DNA of 64,000 nt from Ornithodoros turicata (GCF_037126465.1 NC_088203.1:57945581-58009580), one strand, 5' to 3'; shown: positions 1 through 10,856, counted from the stretch's first letter. Notes: generated from the letters alone by a model not told the origin. Translations and numbers: made by a program.

Positions 1-404
1 CACCTTCAATGCTATTGCATCAGATTTTTTTGCTAATTTTTCTCCTTCACACAGAGTCATAACATAGTTCCTGACACTAATGACTTTAATAAATATATTT
101 TCACTTGTACTTTTGTGTATGGCCACCCTTTGCATGTAAACCGCCCACCCCACACCTGTTGTATCGGAAAAAAAATGTGAGGGAAGTCGTCCCAGGCGGA
201 GAAATGACGAAAGAAGTTGCCCAGGCTAAGAAATGTGAGAGGGTAAGCGATCACGCAGCCCTCCCCCCGCCGATAAGCGCACGGACAACCCTCCGCACAC
301 ACGCCGCGCTGGAAAAAATACGCGAACGAACCAGTCACGACGGTGTCGCTGCCCTGGTGGCAATGTCTGAGTTTCGCCTTGTCTGAGTTTAACACAACTC
401 GTAT
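1..404. other. no recognisable gene
   Basis: I see no supported gene here. There is a GC-rich patch around 240-380 with open frames on both strands, but no family match, splice context or repeat support. The stretch ends where homology to the inverted cassette unit begins near 405. Confidence 0.5.
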
Positions 405-473
405 ACTACTCTCGCTTTTACACACGTAACATAAAAACGGTTAGGAGTAACTGAGGTTTATTTGAACAATAAC

Positions 474-501
474 TTTCGTGCAAGAGGCTGCACTTCTTCA
501 G
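474..501 (-). ncRNA. hammerhead-ribozyme-like core (inverted unit)
   Basis: On the minus strand CTGAAGA is followed by a GTGCA/TGCAC hairpin and then GAAA. This is the CUGANGA, stem II, GAAA arrangement of hammerhead ribozymes. An AATAAA follows about 20 nt downstream. Stem III closes with a mismatch, so self-cleavage is doubtful. Confidence 0.4.
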
Positions 502-1559
502 GTTCAACCTTCACCGCGACCAGCCGCGACAAAAATATGTAAACAGAAAGCATTTAATTGCTGCAACAAGTGACCGGCTTCGGTGGCAGAAAATGCATTA
601 CAAAGCAGACCGTCACGTCGTGACACTCTGGTTCATAACATTACTGTAGGATTGCACACACAGTACACGGGGCGAAAAGAGCCTTTAGGAACTGGGCAAC
701 TGTTCTTAATTTGTTTGAAGTGATGTTTATGATGTTGGCTACATGTTATTCCTAAGAACATGGTGACACCATGTTCGCGCAATCCCCAAAAAGAAACCTG
801 GAAGGATGACGTCTGCAGGAAAATCCTCAGGAACGCGGGGCTTCCTTGATCCTTTTTAACTCTCCAGGCTGTCGTACAAATTGATGTCCCTAACGATCGA
901 TGAAATTTATATGAAGTCAGGCAAGCGATTTCTCTACCCACGACACACAATGCTTATTGTTGTTAATAACTTCCAGAGCAGGGGTTAGTGCCGCGTATAA
1001 ATTGTGTTAACTTTTCTGTTTTATCATCTCTTCGGAATATCGAAACAAACACGACAGCATCACAGGGCGCGTGGGATGCAGGGACTTTCGTCGTTTTCAC
1101 ATCAAAGCATTAGAAAAGAAAGGAAAGAGGAAAGTCACGTATCTGGTCATGAATGTTCGCATCAAGTCTTGAAGGATAACTGTCGCTGCCGCTTGTCATC
1201 CCGCAGTAGGGGTACCATGTCAAACGTGTAGCAGTGACTCATAGTAGAAGGATGTGTCATGGACAAATGAACCCAGAGATAAAGCGGTTTCATTAAAATC
1301 AAGATTCACATGATTCAATAAAATCACGCGTACGGCACCCGCGAGAAAGTTGTTGCATTCCAGTACTGCAATACAATGACCTCGTACTCTAGCGAAGAGC
1401 ATGCGGACATGACCTTGGCTTTTGGGGCGGCTCATCAGAATACCCGTGCAACGGCAAGAATTGACGGCGTAAGGTTTCCATCTAGACGTTACCCGTACCA
1501 CAAGACTATATCCGCGATATTCTCCCATCTTGCCAATTCTGGTAACTTCAACAAACCAC

Positions 1560-1786
1560 ACAAACCGACAGTGGTCGAGGTTAGTTGGAGGTATCAGCTC
1601 CGAGGTCCGTCAGCGCGTCGTTAACCACTTTTCCTTGTTGGAAAAGCTCCACAAATTCCAAGATTGTTTTCTTCACCTCCTCTTCAAACACAGTGTTCTG
1701 CTCTCCATCGCTGCTGAACTCAGCTGGCTTTTCGACGGACACCTTCAGATCTTCAAAAGTGACGTCCTTCAGTTCAAATTTCCTAC
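1560..1786 (-). pseudogene. exon B relic of the inverted cassette
   Basis: This is the minus-strand homologue of the cassette exon B. The acceptor is damaged: the direct units have CAG before the exon, here the same place reads CAA, so the AG is displaced one base into the exon. The downstream frame is one base shorter than the direct units after the Leu-Gly-Ala-Asp codons and meets a TAA soon after, giving a shorter C-terminus. With the truncated exon A upstream this copy is probably not functional. Confidence 0.6.
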
Positions 1787-2068
1787 TTGCAAAGGTTGTA
1801 GATGTCAGAAGATTACTTTGCGAGTGACGAAATTCCTAACAGCTACATCTGCCACTCATTTCTTATGGAGCAGTACAGCAGGAGGGGTCATGTCAGAGCA
1901 ATAAAATAGTAAGAGTCCGTACGAGTAATGTCCATGAAACATACATTTAAATGTCTACTGGAAGCAGGAGATGTGCAATTAGAGCAACGTGGTGCTCATT
2001 TTCGTGTCTACTCTCAACAAGTTTTCATGGTTCAGTTACAATGCCAGTAATGGTGTAAATGCTCGTAC

Positions 2069-2189
2069 CTGCGGTTTTTCTCCGCACTACTTTCACCAAG
2101 CCCCGTACTACATCCACTACCAGTTGAAACTCTTCTTTGGGCTCAGTGGCTACAGCCTCGTAGATGACGCGCATGTCTTTGAGTGATGC
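2069..2189 (-). pseudogene. truncated exon A relic (inverted cassette)
   Basis: This is the last 121 nt of exon A on the minus strand, encoding the MRVIYEAVATEPKEEF-like stretch and ending at a donor CAG|GTACGAG identical to the direct units. The upstream two thirds of the exon are absent: homology ends at about 2189 and is replaced by unrelated sequence. The exon therefore cannot make a complete domain. Confidence 0.7.
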
Positions 2190-2561
2190 GCACATGCTAA
2201 TGTGCGCTTTGAGATTTGGGGAGTTGTGATCACATTGTTAATAACCGATGCGCGTAATTTATTATAAAATTGTTATCACATATATTATGATCCAGGATTA
2301 CATACTAGACTGCATGAGAACGTCACGAATTATCTGTCGATCCATAGCTGCATCAGGCTCACCAATTGCGATATGACCGGGGATCCAGCCGGTTATACCG
2401 TGTTGTTACAGATTACAGATATTATGTTCTGGTTGAATGCATTCATTATTCAGGTATTTCATGAATGAATTCTCATAGGCATACGTTATCGTTCAACATG
2501 CCTGCAAATGCACAGCCCTAAAGCTTGTTGAAGATATTTCACTTAAAAAACCTTAACACCA

Positions 2562-2890
2562 GCGCTTCCTTCCGTTTCTGAAGATAGTATACCCAGTGGT
2601 ACACGTAACATGTGTCTCCATAGGAGTCCGCTCTGGAAGGTACCTTTGCACGAAGTATGTCTGCGACAGCAGATCTAGTGTATCAGGGTTCGACCAACCT
2701 GGCTTGCTTGTATCAGAGCCTAAAACCTCGTTCAGCACACCACTGAATAGTTCTGTCCGCGCGACTTCTTTCAATAGTTCCAGCAATTTCTTCTTGAGCT
2801 TCTCGTCGAAGAGTGCATTCTGCTTCCGGTCAGTGCCGAACTTCACTGGCTTCCTGACATATTGGTGCAGAACCCTGACACGGACGTTCT
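2562..2890 (-). CDS. exon B of a diverged cassette paralog
   Basis: This is the 3' exon of a minus-strand gene. It follows a good acceptor (pyrimidine-rich, ending ATTTGCAG) and opens in the phase expected from exon A at 3160-3450. It encodes about 109 residues starting GKYEAKNVRVRVL, with a Lys/Glu/Leu-rich amphipathic helix (KLKKKLLELLKEV) and an NEVL segment that aligns with the NDAL segment of the tandem cassettes. The C-terminus is longer and unrelated to theirs, ending at a TAA. It resembles the direct units only at protein level, so it is an old paralog. The fold, possibly BPI/JHBP/mite group-7 allergen-like with a hydrophobic ligand pocket, is inferred from the strand-strand-helix pattern only. 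Confidence 0.55.
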
Positions 2891-3159
2891 TTGCTTCGTA
2901 TTTGCCTGCAAATAGGCATGGCAGCAATGGCAACTAGCAATTGCTATTGCTGCCAGCAGCAATAGCAATAGCAGGAGTTGCCTCCTGCAAAAGACGCACG
3001 TGTCAACGTTGACCCAATCAACTTTTAGATGAATCATTCAAGAACGTGTAACAGGCTTTGTATAGATAAGCTTTGAGAAAGCGTCTTCTGAAAACCAATA
3101 AGATAGATGGCTCATAAAAGGCTAGAACTCTTAAGGCTCTTCAATTCCCAGTTCGAACA

Positions 3160-3450
3160 TCATGTACCTGTTGTCTTTCTGCTGTCCAGATGGAGCAGCC
3201 CGTGAAAAACGTCCACTACCACGCCGAACTCTCGCTCTGGCGCATTAGCTACAGCCTTGTAGGTGACGTGTAGACCGCTGACCAACACATCACACGTGTA
3301 ACGTCCGTAGCTATCACGACCGGGCCTGAGGACCTTGCTGAGTCCCTCTACTTTTCCATGGGTTAATTCCACCTGACTTCATCAGGACGTCAGGTAAGGA
3401 GACGGAGTCGTGGTCGAGTGTCTCAAATGGCCCTGCCAAGGCCCCTGTCG
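3160..3450 (-). pseudogene. exon A of the diverged paralog, frameshifted
   Basis: This is the minus-strand exon upstream of 2562-2890. The donor ACAACAG|GTACATG lies at the same codon and phase as in the tandem cassettes. The 5' half (GPFETLDHDSVSLPDVLM) aligns with the VPFKAVFEDYVAFPDFEI stretch, and the 3' half (GLHVTYKAVANAPEREFGV) aligns with LRVIYEAVATEPKEQFQL, but the two halves lie in different frames, joined near 3365-3385. Either the copy is a pseudogene or there is a sequencing indel. A candidate acceptor ending CGACAG lies near 3450. Confidence 0.55.
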
Positions 3451-3459
3451 ATAAAGGGA

Positions 3460-4279
3460 GAACATTTTCGTCGTTTAGATCTTAATCCAAATCACGAAGA
3501 AAGAAGGGTAGGAGATTAAACTCCCCACGGAAGCAACCGCAGGCCCGCGACCGGAGAAAGTTGATCGCTTTGGGAGAGGGAGCCGGCTGCTGGCACCACG
3601 CGACAGATGATGCTGCAGCGCTTATCATTTTTGTCTTGACCTTTTGCATGGAAACCTACGGAAAAGCCGTACTCTTTGCGAGTAGTGCTGCAGCCTCTAC
3701 CGTGCTTTACGGATGTAAACTTACTGGGAGATATGATGCATGCTTGTCCTTACAATTCGCGTCGCACGTGTCACTTACATATTGCATTTTGTTCAACGCA
3801 TACCACGGGAAACAATTGCGGTCTGTCGGCTCTCATCTCCCTTGAGCGGATGACGGGAGCGTGCTCGATGAAATGTTTTATGGTTTTATGCTTTATTGCG
3901 TCGTCATCGCCACAACTGTGTCGTCTACGAGCCCACACACCACAGCACATAGTTACATAATTGTCCATCTGACTAAGTGATCATTTTGTGCATTTCGTGT
4001 TGCATGTTGATGTGGAGTGAGCAAGAATGGTGCCTTAGTTACATATTACAGTTACATATTATTGAAATCTGAATTGGAGTGTTTCAATCAACTACACATT
4101 TTTTGATAGAAGGTAGTCGGAACTGAACGGGTGTCTATACAGTTGCCTCGCTTGAACTGCATTTGAAATTAGCAGCCTGAGGGTATACCCAAGTTAAGTC
4201 CATGTGAACTGCCCTATCTACGTGCTGGGCCGCCAAACACTTCGTTCAAAGGGTCCCGGTGCATTCCTCAAACTGCCGA
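3460..4279. other. intergenic, nothing recognised
   Basis: The stretch is upstream of the minus-strand paralog, where a signal-peptide exon would be expected. I searched the minus strand for Met plus a hydrophobic run before a GT donor and found none that was convincing. Confidence 0.4.
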
Positions 4280-4720
4280 TTCAACGGACTAGGCAGATGC
4301 TTCGCCAAGACCCGCCAACATAGCTCGGCATTTTCGACCACGGAACTTAGGATCACAATCATCTGATAAGGCATGAGCTCAGTCGCAGGCTACGAACTCA
4401 CGCGAAGGTCGACATGGCGTATCGCTGAGTTCGACCATGCCGCATGTTAGCGCACTCACTGGATGACATCACACCTGCGACCAGAGCATGTGTTCTTTTG
4501 CCCATCTGTGGTCACAGATGTGATGTTATCTGGAGAGCGCTCTAATATACGGCATGATCGAGCTCCGCGACACGCCATGTCGATCTTCACGTGAGTCCGT
4601 ACCACGTGGCTCAGCTCATGCCTTATCAGATGATTGTCATCTTGTGTTTCACGACCCGAAATGACGAGCTATGTCCGCCAAGCAACAGCGCCACGTGACA
4701 GCAAGCACTGCAAGACTTCC
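4280..4720. repeat. foldback (hairpin) element of about 440 bp
   Basis: The left half (for example ACAATCATCTGATAAGGCAT at about 4355) returns as its reverse complement at about 4618-4640, and the pairing continues inward to about 4500 and outward to about 4290/4700 with roughly 75-85% identity by eye. No open frame is conserved. It is best explained as a MITE-like or foldback transposon. Confidence 0.7.
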
Positions 4721-4943
4721 GCCTCTGTCCAACAAATGGCGATGCGAACTGGAGCTGCTCTGGGAGAGAGCGAAATATCACTTCCTAGGCTTCTTGCTCT
4801 GTGCTCCAAACGGAAGTTTTTCGTACTGCACTATGCTATCTAAATCGTAGAGCGGTCCTCTAACTTAAAAAATGCACGGTACAACTGTTAACTGGTATTA
4901 TTTTTTCCTATGCACGCATCCGCGGAATAATTTGTTTCCGCAG

Positions 4944-5237
4944 GTCCTTGTCAATCACGATGGAAATTGGTGTTCTGAGGCTGGAACACCGAAGACACAA
5001 ACCCTCAAGTCAATGTTTGCACATGTCGAGTATCTTTCTTTGGACTTGGTTAATGCTCGAATAACCGCACCATATTTTCTGATCACAAACGACAAGATGA
5101 TGACGATGTTTGGGGTGTTTCTGACGACGGTTAAGTATTGGTTGCCATTTATGGATATCGTCACAACTTCGACGAATGCAACGACTTTGACAGGAAAAAT
5201 CCTGCATCTAATTTACAACGAGCGGAAGCTCTATTAA
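4944..5237 (+). CDS. possible orphan exon, unknown product
   Basis: A 294-nt open frame follows a pyrimidine-rich acceptor (TTTCCGCAG) and ends at a TAA. The protein has alternating hydrophobic residues followed by a hydrophobic helix, loosely reminiscent of cassette exon B (P-x-F then D spacing). However the frame implies a phase-0 intron whereas the cassettes use phase 1, and identity is very low. It may be a very diverged family exon or chance. Confidence 0.2.
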   Translation, partial: VLVNHDGNWCSEAGTPKTQTLKSMFAHVEYLSLDLVNARITAPYFLITNDKMMTMFGVFLTTVKYWLPFMDIVTTSTNATTLTGKILHLIYNERKLY

Positions 5238-5521
5238 AGGAACTATGCAATCCGGGAACGTATCTATGAGACCGATACGGTAATGGTCGTCACCGCTTCA
5301 CAGCCACCTTGGCAAGTTTCTATTTCATATGCACCTAGCACCATGATGACGTAAGCCAGGCATACGTATGGGAGCGTAGCGCAGGCGGTTGTCTCAAATG
5401 TCGTCTGTTTGGCGTTCGCATCGCAATATACGAAGTGAAAAGTCCTCAGTAAATACGCCGAGTTTCGTCTACCAGCGTGTATTCTGACGTGAAGATGTTG
5501 CGTGATACACGGTGCTATGTT

Positions 5522-5772
5522 ACACTCTGTTTGAAGTGGAGGTGAAGAAAACAATCTTGGAATTTGTGGAGCTTTTCATACCGGGAGAAGTGGTGAACGA
5601 CGCGCTGACGGACCTCGGAGCTGATATCCCCCAACTAAATTCGACCACTGTCGGTTTGTATGTTTTGTTGAAGCTACCAGAATTGGCAAGATGGGAGGAT
5701 ATCGCGGATATATTGTGGTGTTCTTCTCAGCCGCGCCAAAAGCCAAGGTCATGTCCGCACGCTGTTCGCTAG
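5522..5772 (+). pseudogene. truncated exon B (unit 0)
   Basis: Only the 3' three quarters of exon B is present, beginning at the codons for TLFE and lacking the acceptor and the first 30 residues. The remaining frame is open to a TAG. Relative to the other units it has LFIPGE where they have LFVQGE. With no exon A upstream in the same orientation it is the broken edge of the array. Confidence 0.75.
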
Positions 5773-6224
5773 AGTACGACGTCATTGCATTACAGTACTG
5801 GAATGGAACAACGGTCTCACGCCTGTCGCACGCGTGATTTTGTTCAGCGCATGTGAATCTTCCTTTCAATGAAACTGCTTTTCCGCATGGTTCATTTGTC
5901 CGCGACATATGCTTGTACTATAAGTCACTGCTACACGTTTGACATGGTACCCCCACTGCAGGATGACAAGCGGCAGCGACAGTTATCGTTCAAGACTTGA
6001 TGCGAACATTCATGATCACATACGTCACTTTCCTCTTTCCTTTCTTTTCTAATCCTTCGATGTAAAAACGACGAAAGTCCCTGCATCCCACGCTATCCCT
6101 TTCCGCGCCCTGTGAGGTTGTCATGTTTGTTTCGATATTCCGAAGAGGTGATAAAACAGAAAAGGCAACACAATTTATACGAGGCACTAAGCCCTGCTCT
6201 GGAAGTTATTAACAACAATAAGCA

Positions 6225-6725
6225 TTGTATGTCGTGGGTAGCGAAATCAGTTACCTGACTTCATATCAATTGCATCGATCGTTGGGGACATCAATTTGTA
6301 CGACAGCCTGGAAAGTTAAAAAGGATCAAGGAAGCCCCGCGTTCCTGAGGATTTTCCTGCAGACGTCATCCTTCCAGGTTTCTTTTTGGGGATTGCGCGA
6401 ACATGGCGTCACCATGTTCTTAGGAATAACATATAGCCCACATCATAAACATCACTTCAAACCAATTAAGATCAATTGCCCAGTTTCTAAAGGCTACTTT
6501 CGTCCCGTGTGCTGTGTGTGCAATCCTACAGTAATGTTATGGACCAGAGTGTCACGACGTGACGGTCTGCATTGTAATGCAATTTCTGCCACCGAAGCCG
6601 GTCACTTGTTGCAGCAATTAAATGCTTTCTGTTTACAAATTTTTGTCGCGGCTGGTCGCGGTGAAGGTTGAACCTGAAGAAGTGCAGCCTCTTGCACGAA
6701 AGTTCTTGTTCAAATAAACCTCAGT
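6225..6725 (+). repeat. unit 3' flank ending in a hammerhead-like/AATAAA block
   Basis: This non-coding block is repeated in every unit (6225, about 8938, 11651 and inverted at 405-950). It contains long open frames that differ between copies only by scattered changes. Those changes do not favour synonymous sites and some copies shift frame, so I do not call a gene. It ends in the hammerhead-like core and AATAAA. It may be the 3' UTR of the cassette gene or a captured Penelope-like retroelement tail. Confidence 0.6.
6674..6701 (+). ncRNA. hammerhead-ribozyme-like core, unit 1
   Basis: CTGAAGA (6674-6680), a stem II formed by GTGCA/TGCAC, then GAAA (6698-6701). AATAAA follows. Stem III is imperfect. 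Confidence 0.4.
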
Positions 6726-6755
6726 TGGTCCTAACCGTTTTTATGTTACGTGTGT

Positions 6756-7190
6756 AAAAGCGAGATAGTAGAATGAGAGACTATCTTCGTTGAAAGCAAT
6801 TCTGTCTTTTAAAAATCCAGAAAAGAGCGCGTGCCGTGAAATATTCATTCCTGAATTTCGTCCGCCTCAAGCATCAAGCCACAAGCTGGAATGCGCGCCT
6901 CAAGATTGCACCGTCTACGCCGACGGAGGCTTATCTGGGCGGGAATGCGGTTTATCTGGCCGCAGATCAGCACCTTCTCCAATCATCTCTATCGCTCCAA
7001 ATCTCGTGGCCCTCTGACGTGAAATGAGCGCTGTCCTCCCTGCTTTCCCGGTCGCTGCGGTTTCGGGTTCGGCTCATTTCTATATCAAAATGCAGGGATG
7101 CATATTTTAACGCACGTGCGTATTTCAGGATTTGTTAGGCATGGAATGGCTTTCAACGAGGATAGTGTCTCATTCTGCTATCTCGCTTTT
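6756..7190. mobile_element. foldback element (MITE), unit 1 copy
   Basis: The left end AAAAGCGAGATAGTAGAATG is repeated in inverse at the right end (ending CTATCTCGCTTTT at 7190), and the arms extend through TCGTTGAAAGC / GCTTTCAACGA. No transposase frame is present. It occurs in every direct unit, so it inserted before the tandem amplification. Confidence 0.75.
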
Positions 7191-7551
7191 GCCATAAACC
7201 CCTGAATTACACAGTTAATTAATGAATTCTAAGTCATTAGTCATCTTGTAGTTCCATACTTTCTTAGAGGAGGTTCCATACTTTCCGAGAGGATGTGTGC
7301 TTGGCCGTATAACTCTATTCCACAAACGACATCTGTGCTGCTCTCATAACGTTTTAGTAAAATTCTGTAAAGGGTAAAAATAAACACCCTGTAGAATACC
7401 TTCCACTAAGAGACGTCGCTGTAATTCTGGCAGACATACGACGAGGTTCAATATGCGTGTTATGCAAATGTACTCCGGTAAGCCTCGCAGAAAAAAAAAA
7501 ATCATTGTCACTGTCTTTGGTTCCACTTACATTGGGCTCTACTTTGTGCAG

Positions 7552-7866
7552 TCGCCACGGGACCGTCTGAAGTAAAAGGAGTGCCATTCAAAGCAGTCTT
7601 CGAGGACCACGTCGCTTTTCCCGATTTCGAAATTTCTGTGTCTGGAGCTCCCACGAGGAACGTGACATTCACCAAGGGAAGAGCAGGACCTCTGAGCGTG
7701 GTTCTCAAGCCTACCAGTGGTTCTCAAGCGGCCTATAACAGCGTTCTATCACTCAGGAACCTGCGTGTCATCTACGAGGCTGTAGCCACAGAGCCAAAAG
7801 AACAGTTTCAACTGGTAGTGGATGTAGTACGGGGCTTGGTGAAAGTACAACCCACAAAAACCGCAG
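7552..7866 (+). CDS. cassette unit 1, exon A
   Basis: This is a 315-nt internal exon between acceptor TTTGTGCAG and donor CAG|GTACGAG, with phase-1 introns at both ends (104 complete codons). It encodes the VPFKAVFEDYVAFPDFEISV segment, a Thr/Lys-rich loop, then alternating strands LRNLRVIYEAVATEP and FQLVVDVVRGLVKV. The alternating pattern suggests a beta-sheet wall, compatible with a BPI/JHBP-like lipid-binding domain, but that is a fold-level guess. No signal-peptide exon was found. Its partner exon B (8146-8485) has a frameshift, so this copy is probably a pseudogene although exon A itself is intact. Confidence 0.6.
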
Positions 7867-8145
7867 GTACGAGCATTTACACCATTACTGGCCTTCAAAC
7901 TGAACCTTGAAAACTTGTTGGGAGTAGACACGAAAATGAGCATCACCTTGCTCTAGTTCCACACATCCGGCTTCCAGTAGGCCTTTGAGTGTACATTTTA
8001 TGGACATTGCCCCTACGGACTCTTACTCTTTTATTACTCGGACATGACCCCTCCTGCTGTAATCCCCAAGGAATGAATGGCATATGTATCTGTTAGGAAT
8101 TTCGTCACTCGAAAAGCAACCTTCTGACATCTGCAACCTTTGCAG

Positions 8146-8485
8146 GTGGGAAATTTCAACTGAAGAACGTCACTCTCGAAGCTCTGAACGTGTCCGTCGA
8201 AAAGCCAGCTGAGTTCAGCAGCGATGGAGAACAGAACACTCTGTTTGAAGAGGAGGTGAAGAAAACAAATTGGAATTTGTGGAGCTTTTCGTACAGGGAG
8301 AAGTGGTGAACGACGCGCTGACGGACCTCGGAGCTGATATCCCCCAACTAAACTCGACCACTGTTGGTTTGTATGTTTTGTTGAAGCTACCAGAATTGGC
8401 AAGATGGGAGAATATCGCGGATATATCGCGGTGTTCTTATCAGCCGCGCCAAAAGCCAAGCTCATGTCCGCACGCTCTTCGTTAG
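8146..8485 (+). pseudogene. cassette unit 1, exon B, 1-nt frameshift
   Basis: The exon begins after CTTTGCAG, in phase with exon A, and encodes GKFQLKNVTLEALNVSVEKP. At 8264-8271 it reads AACAAATTGG where unit 2 reads AACAATCTTGG. This one-base loss shifts the frame just before the C-terminal helix (EFVELFVQGEVVNDALTDL), which stays open in another frame to the TAG at 8483. The same position is intact in units 0, 2 and 3. Unless it is an assembly error, unit 1 cannot make the normal C-terminus. Confidence 0.7.
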
Positions 8486-9384
8486 AGTACGAGGTCATTG
8501 CATTACAGTACTGGAATGGAACAACTGTCTCACGCGTGTCGCACGCATGATTTTATTCAGCGCATGTGAATTTTCCTTTCAATGAAACTGCTTTTTCGCA
8601 TGGTTCATTTGTCCGCGACATATGCTTGTACTATAAGTCACTGCTACACGTTTGACATGGTACCCCCACTGCGGGATGACAAGCGGCAGCGACAGTTATC
8701 GTTCAAGACTTGATGCGAACATTCATGACCACATACGTCACTTTCCTCTTTCCTTTCTTTTCTAATCCTTCGATGTAAAAACGACGAAAGTCCCTGCATC
8801 CCACGCTATCCTTTCCGCGCCCTGTGAGGCTGTCATGTTTGTTTCGATATTCCGAAGATGTGATAAAACAGAAAAGGCAACACAATTTATACGAGGCACT
8901 AAGCCCTGCTCTGGAAGTTATTAACAACAATAAGCATTGTGTGTCGTGGGTAGCGAAATCGCTTGCCTAACTTCATATAAATTGCGTCGATCGTTGGGGA
9001 CATCAATTTGTACGACAGCCTGGAGAGTTAAAAAGGATCAAGGAAGACCGCGTTCCTGAGGATTTTCCTGCAGACGTCATCCTTCCAGGTTTCTTTTTGG
9101 GGATTGCGCGAACATGGTGTCACCATGTTCTTAGGAATAACATGTAGCCCACATCATAAACATCGCTTCAAACCAATTAAGAACAGTTGCCCAGTTCCTA
9201 AAGGCTATTTTCGTCCCGTGTGCTGTGTGTGCAATCCTACAGTAATGTTATGGACCAGAGTGTCACGACGTGACGGTCTGCTTTGTAATGCATTTTCTGC
9301 CACCGAAGCCGGTCACTTGTTGGAGCAATTAAATGCTTTCAGTTTACATATTTTTGTCGCGGCTGGCCGCGGTGAAGATTGAAC

Positions 9385-9412
9385 CTGAAGAAGTGCAGCC
9401 TCTTGCACGAAA
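9385..9412 (+). ncRNA. hammerhead-ribozyme-like core, unit 2
   Basis: Same CTGAAGA, GTGCA/TGCAC stem II and GAAA as in unit 1, followed by AATAAA. It is fully conserved with the unit 1 copy over the core. Confidence 0.4.
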
Positions 9413-9466
9413 GTTCTTGTTCAAATAAACCTCAGTTGCTCCTAACTGTTTTTATGTTACGTGTGT

Positions 9467-9901
9467 AAAAGCGAGATAGTAGAATGAGAGACAATCTCCG
9501 TTGAAAGCAATTCTGTCTTTTAAAAATCCAGAAAAGAGCGCGTGCCGTGAAATATTCATTCCTGAATTTCGTCCGCCTCAAGCATCAAGCCACAAGCTGG
9601 AATGCGCGCCTCAAGATTGCATCGTCTACGCCGACGGAGGCTTATCTGGGCAGGAATGCGGTTTATCTGGCCATAGATCAGCACCTTCTCCAATCATCTC
9701 TATCGCTCCAAATCACGTGGCCCTCTGACGTGAAATGAGCGCTGTCCTCCCTGCGTTCCCGGTCGCTGCGGTTTCGGGTTCGGCTCATTTCTATATCAAA
9801 GTGCAGGGATGCATATTTTAACGCACGTGCGTGTTTCAGGGTTTGTTAGGCGTGGAATGGCTTTCAACGAGGATAGTGTCTCATTCTGCTATCTCGCTTT
9901 T
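9467..9901. mobile_element. foldback element, unit 2 copy
   Basis: Same inverted-repeat element as at 6756-7190, at the same place in the unit. Confidence 0.75.
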
Positions 9902-10262
9902 GCCCTAAACCCCTGAATTACACAGTTAATTAATGAATTTTAAGTCATTAGTCATCTTGTAGTTCCATACTTTCTTAGAGGAGGTTCCATACTTTCCGAG
10001 AGGATATGTGCTTGGCCGTATAACTCTACTCCACAAACGACATCTGTGTTGCTCTATATAACGTTTTAGTAAAATTCTGTAAAGGATAAAAATAAACACC
10101 CTGTAGAATACCTTCCACTAAAAGACGTCGCTGTAATTCTGGCAGACATACGACGAGGTTCAATATGCGTGTTATGCAAATGTTCCCCGGTAAGCCTCGC
10201 AGAAAAAAAAAATCATTGTCACACTCTTTGGTTCCACTTACATTGGGCTCTACTTTGTGCAG

Positions 10263-10577
10263 TCGCCACGGGACCGTCTGAAGTAAAGGGAGTGCCATTC
10301 AAAGCAGTCTTCGAGGACTACGTCGCTTTTCCCGATTTCGAAATTTCTGTGTCTGGAGCTCCCACGAGGAACGTGACATTCACCAAGGGAAGAGCAGGAC
10401 CTCTGAACGTGGTTCTCAAGCCTACCAGTGGTTCTCATGGGGCCTATAACAGCGTTCTATCACTCAGGAACCTGCGTGTCATCTACGAGGCTGTAGCCAC
10501 AGAGCCAAAAGAACAGTTTCAACTGGTAGTGGATGTAGTACGGGGCTTGGTGAAAGTACAACGCACAAAAACCGCAG
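10263..10577 (+). CDS. cassette unit 2, exon A
   Basis: This intact 315-nt exon has the same acceptor, donor and phases as unit 1. It encodes the same strand-rich segment (FEDYVAFPDFEISVSGAP, then LRVIYEAVATEPKEQF). Together with exon B at 10857-11197 it forms the only direct unit in which both exons are open and closely match the array consensus, so unit 2 is the best candidate for an expressed copy. The intron between them is 279 bp. A first exon with start codon and secretion signal must lie elsewhere or be missing. The product is unknown; a secreted lipid-binding-like protein is an inference from pattern only. Confidence 0.65.
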
Positions 10578-10856
10578 GTACGAGCATTTACACCATTACT
10601 GGCCTTGAAACTGAACCTTGAAAACTTGTTGGGAGTAGACACGAAAATGAGCATCACCTTGCTCTAGTTCCACACATCCGGCTTCCAGTAGGCCTTTGAA
10701 TGTACATTTTATGGACATTGCCCCTACGGACTCTTACTCTTTTATTACTCGGACATGACCCCTCTTGCTGTAATCCCCAAGGAATGAATGGCATATGTAT
10801 CTGTTAGGAATTTCGTCACTCGAAAAGCAACCTTCTGACATCTGCAACCTTTGCAG

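Larger units (their letters stand above)
405..2190 (-). repeat. inverted copy of the 2.7-kb cassette unit
   Basis: Read on the minus strand, this segment matches the direct units at 5.5-13.6 kb in order: the 3' part of exon A, intron, exon B, the 3' flank and the hammerhead-like/AATAAA block. Homology stops abruptly at about 2190, inside exon A, and at about 405. It is more diverged than the direct units are from each other, so the inversion or duplication is older than the tandem amplification. The foldback element carried by the direct units is missing because homology ends where that element begins. Confidence 0.85.

Noticed and set aside
6225..6671. 148-codon open frame repeated in the array
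   Set aside because: Copies at 9104 and 11651 are truncated or shifted, and the inverted copy shows no coding-type substitution bias. It ends in a hammerhead-like/AATAAA block, so it is treated as 3' flank or retroelement tail.
6790..7017. 75-codon frame repeated in each unit
   Set aside because: It lies inside the foldback element and overlaps a second open frame of equal quality.
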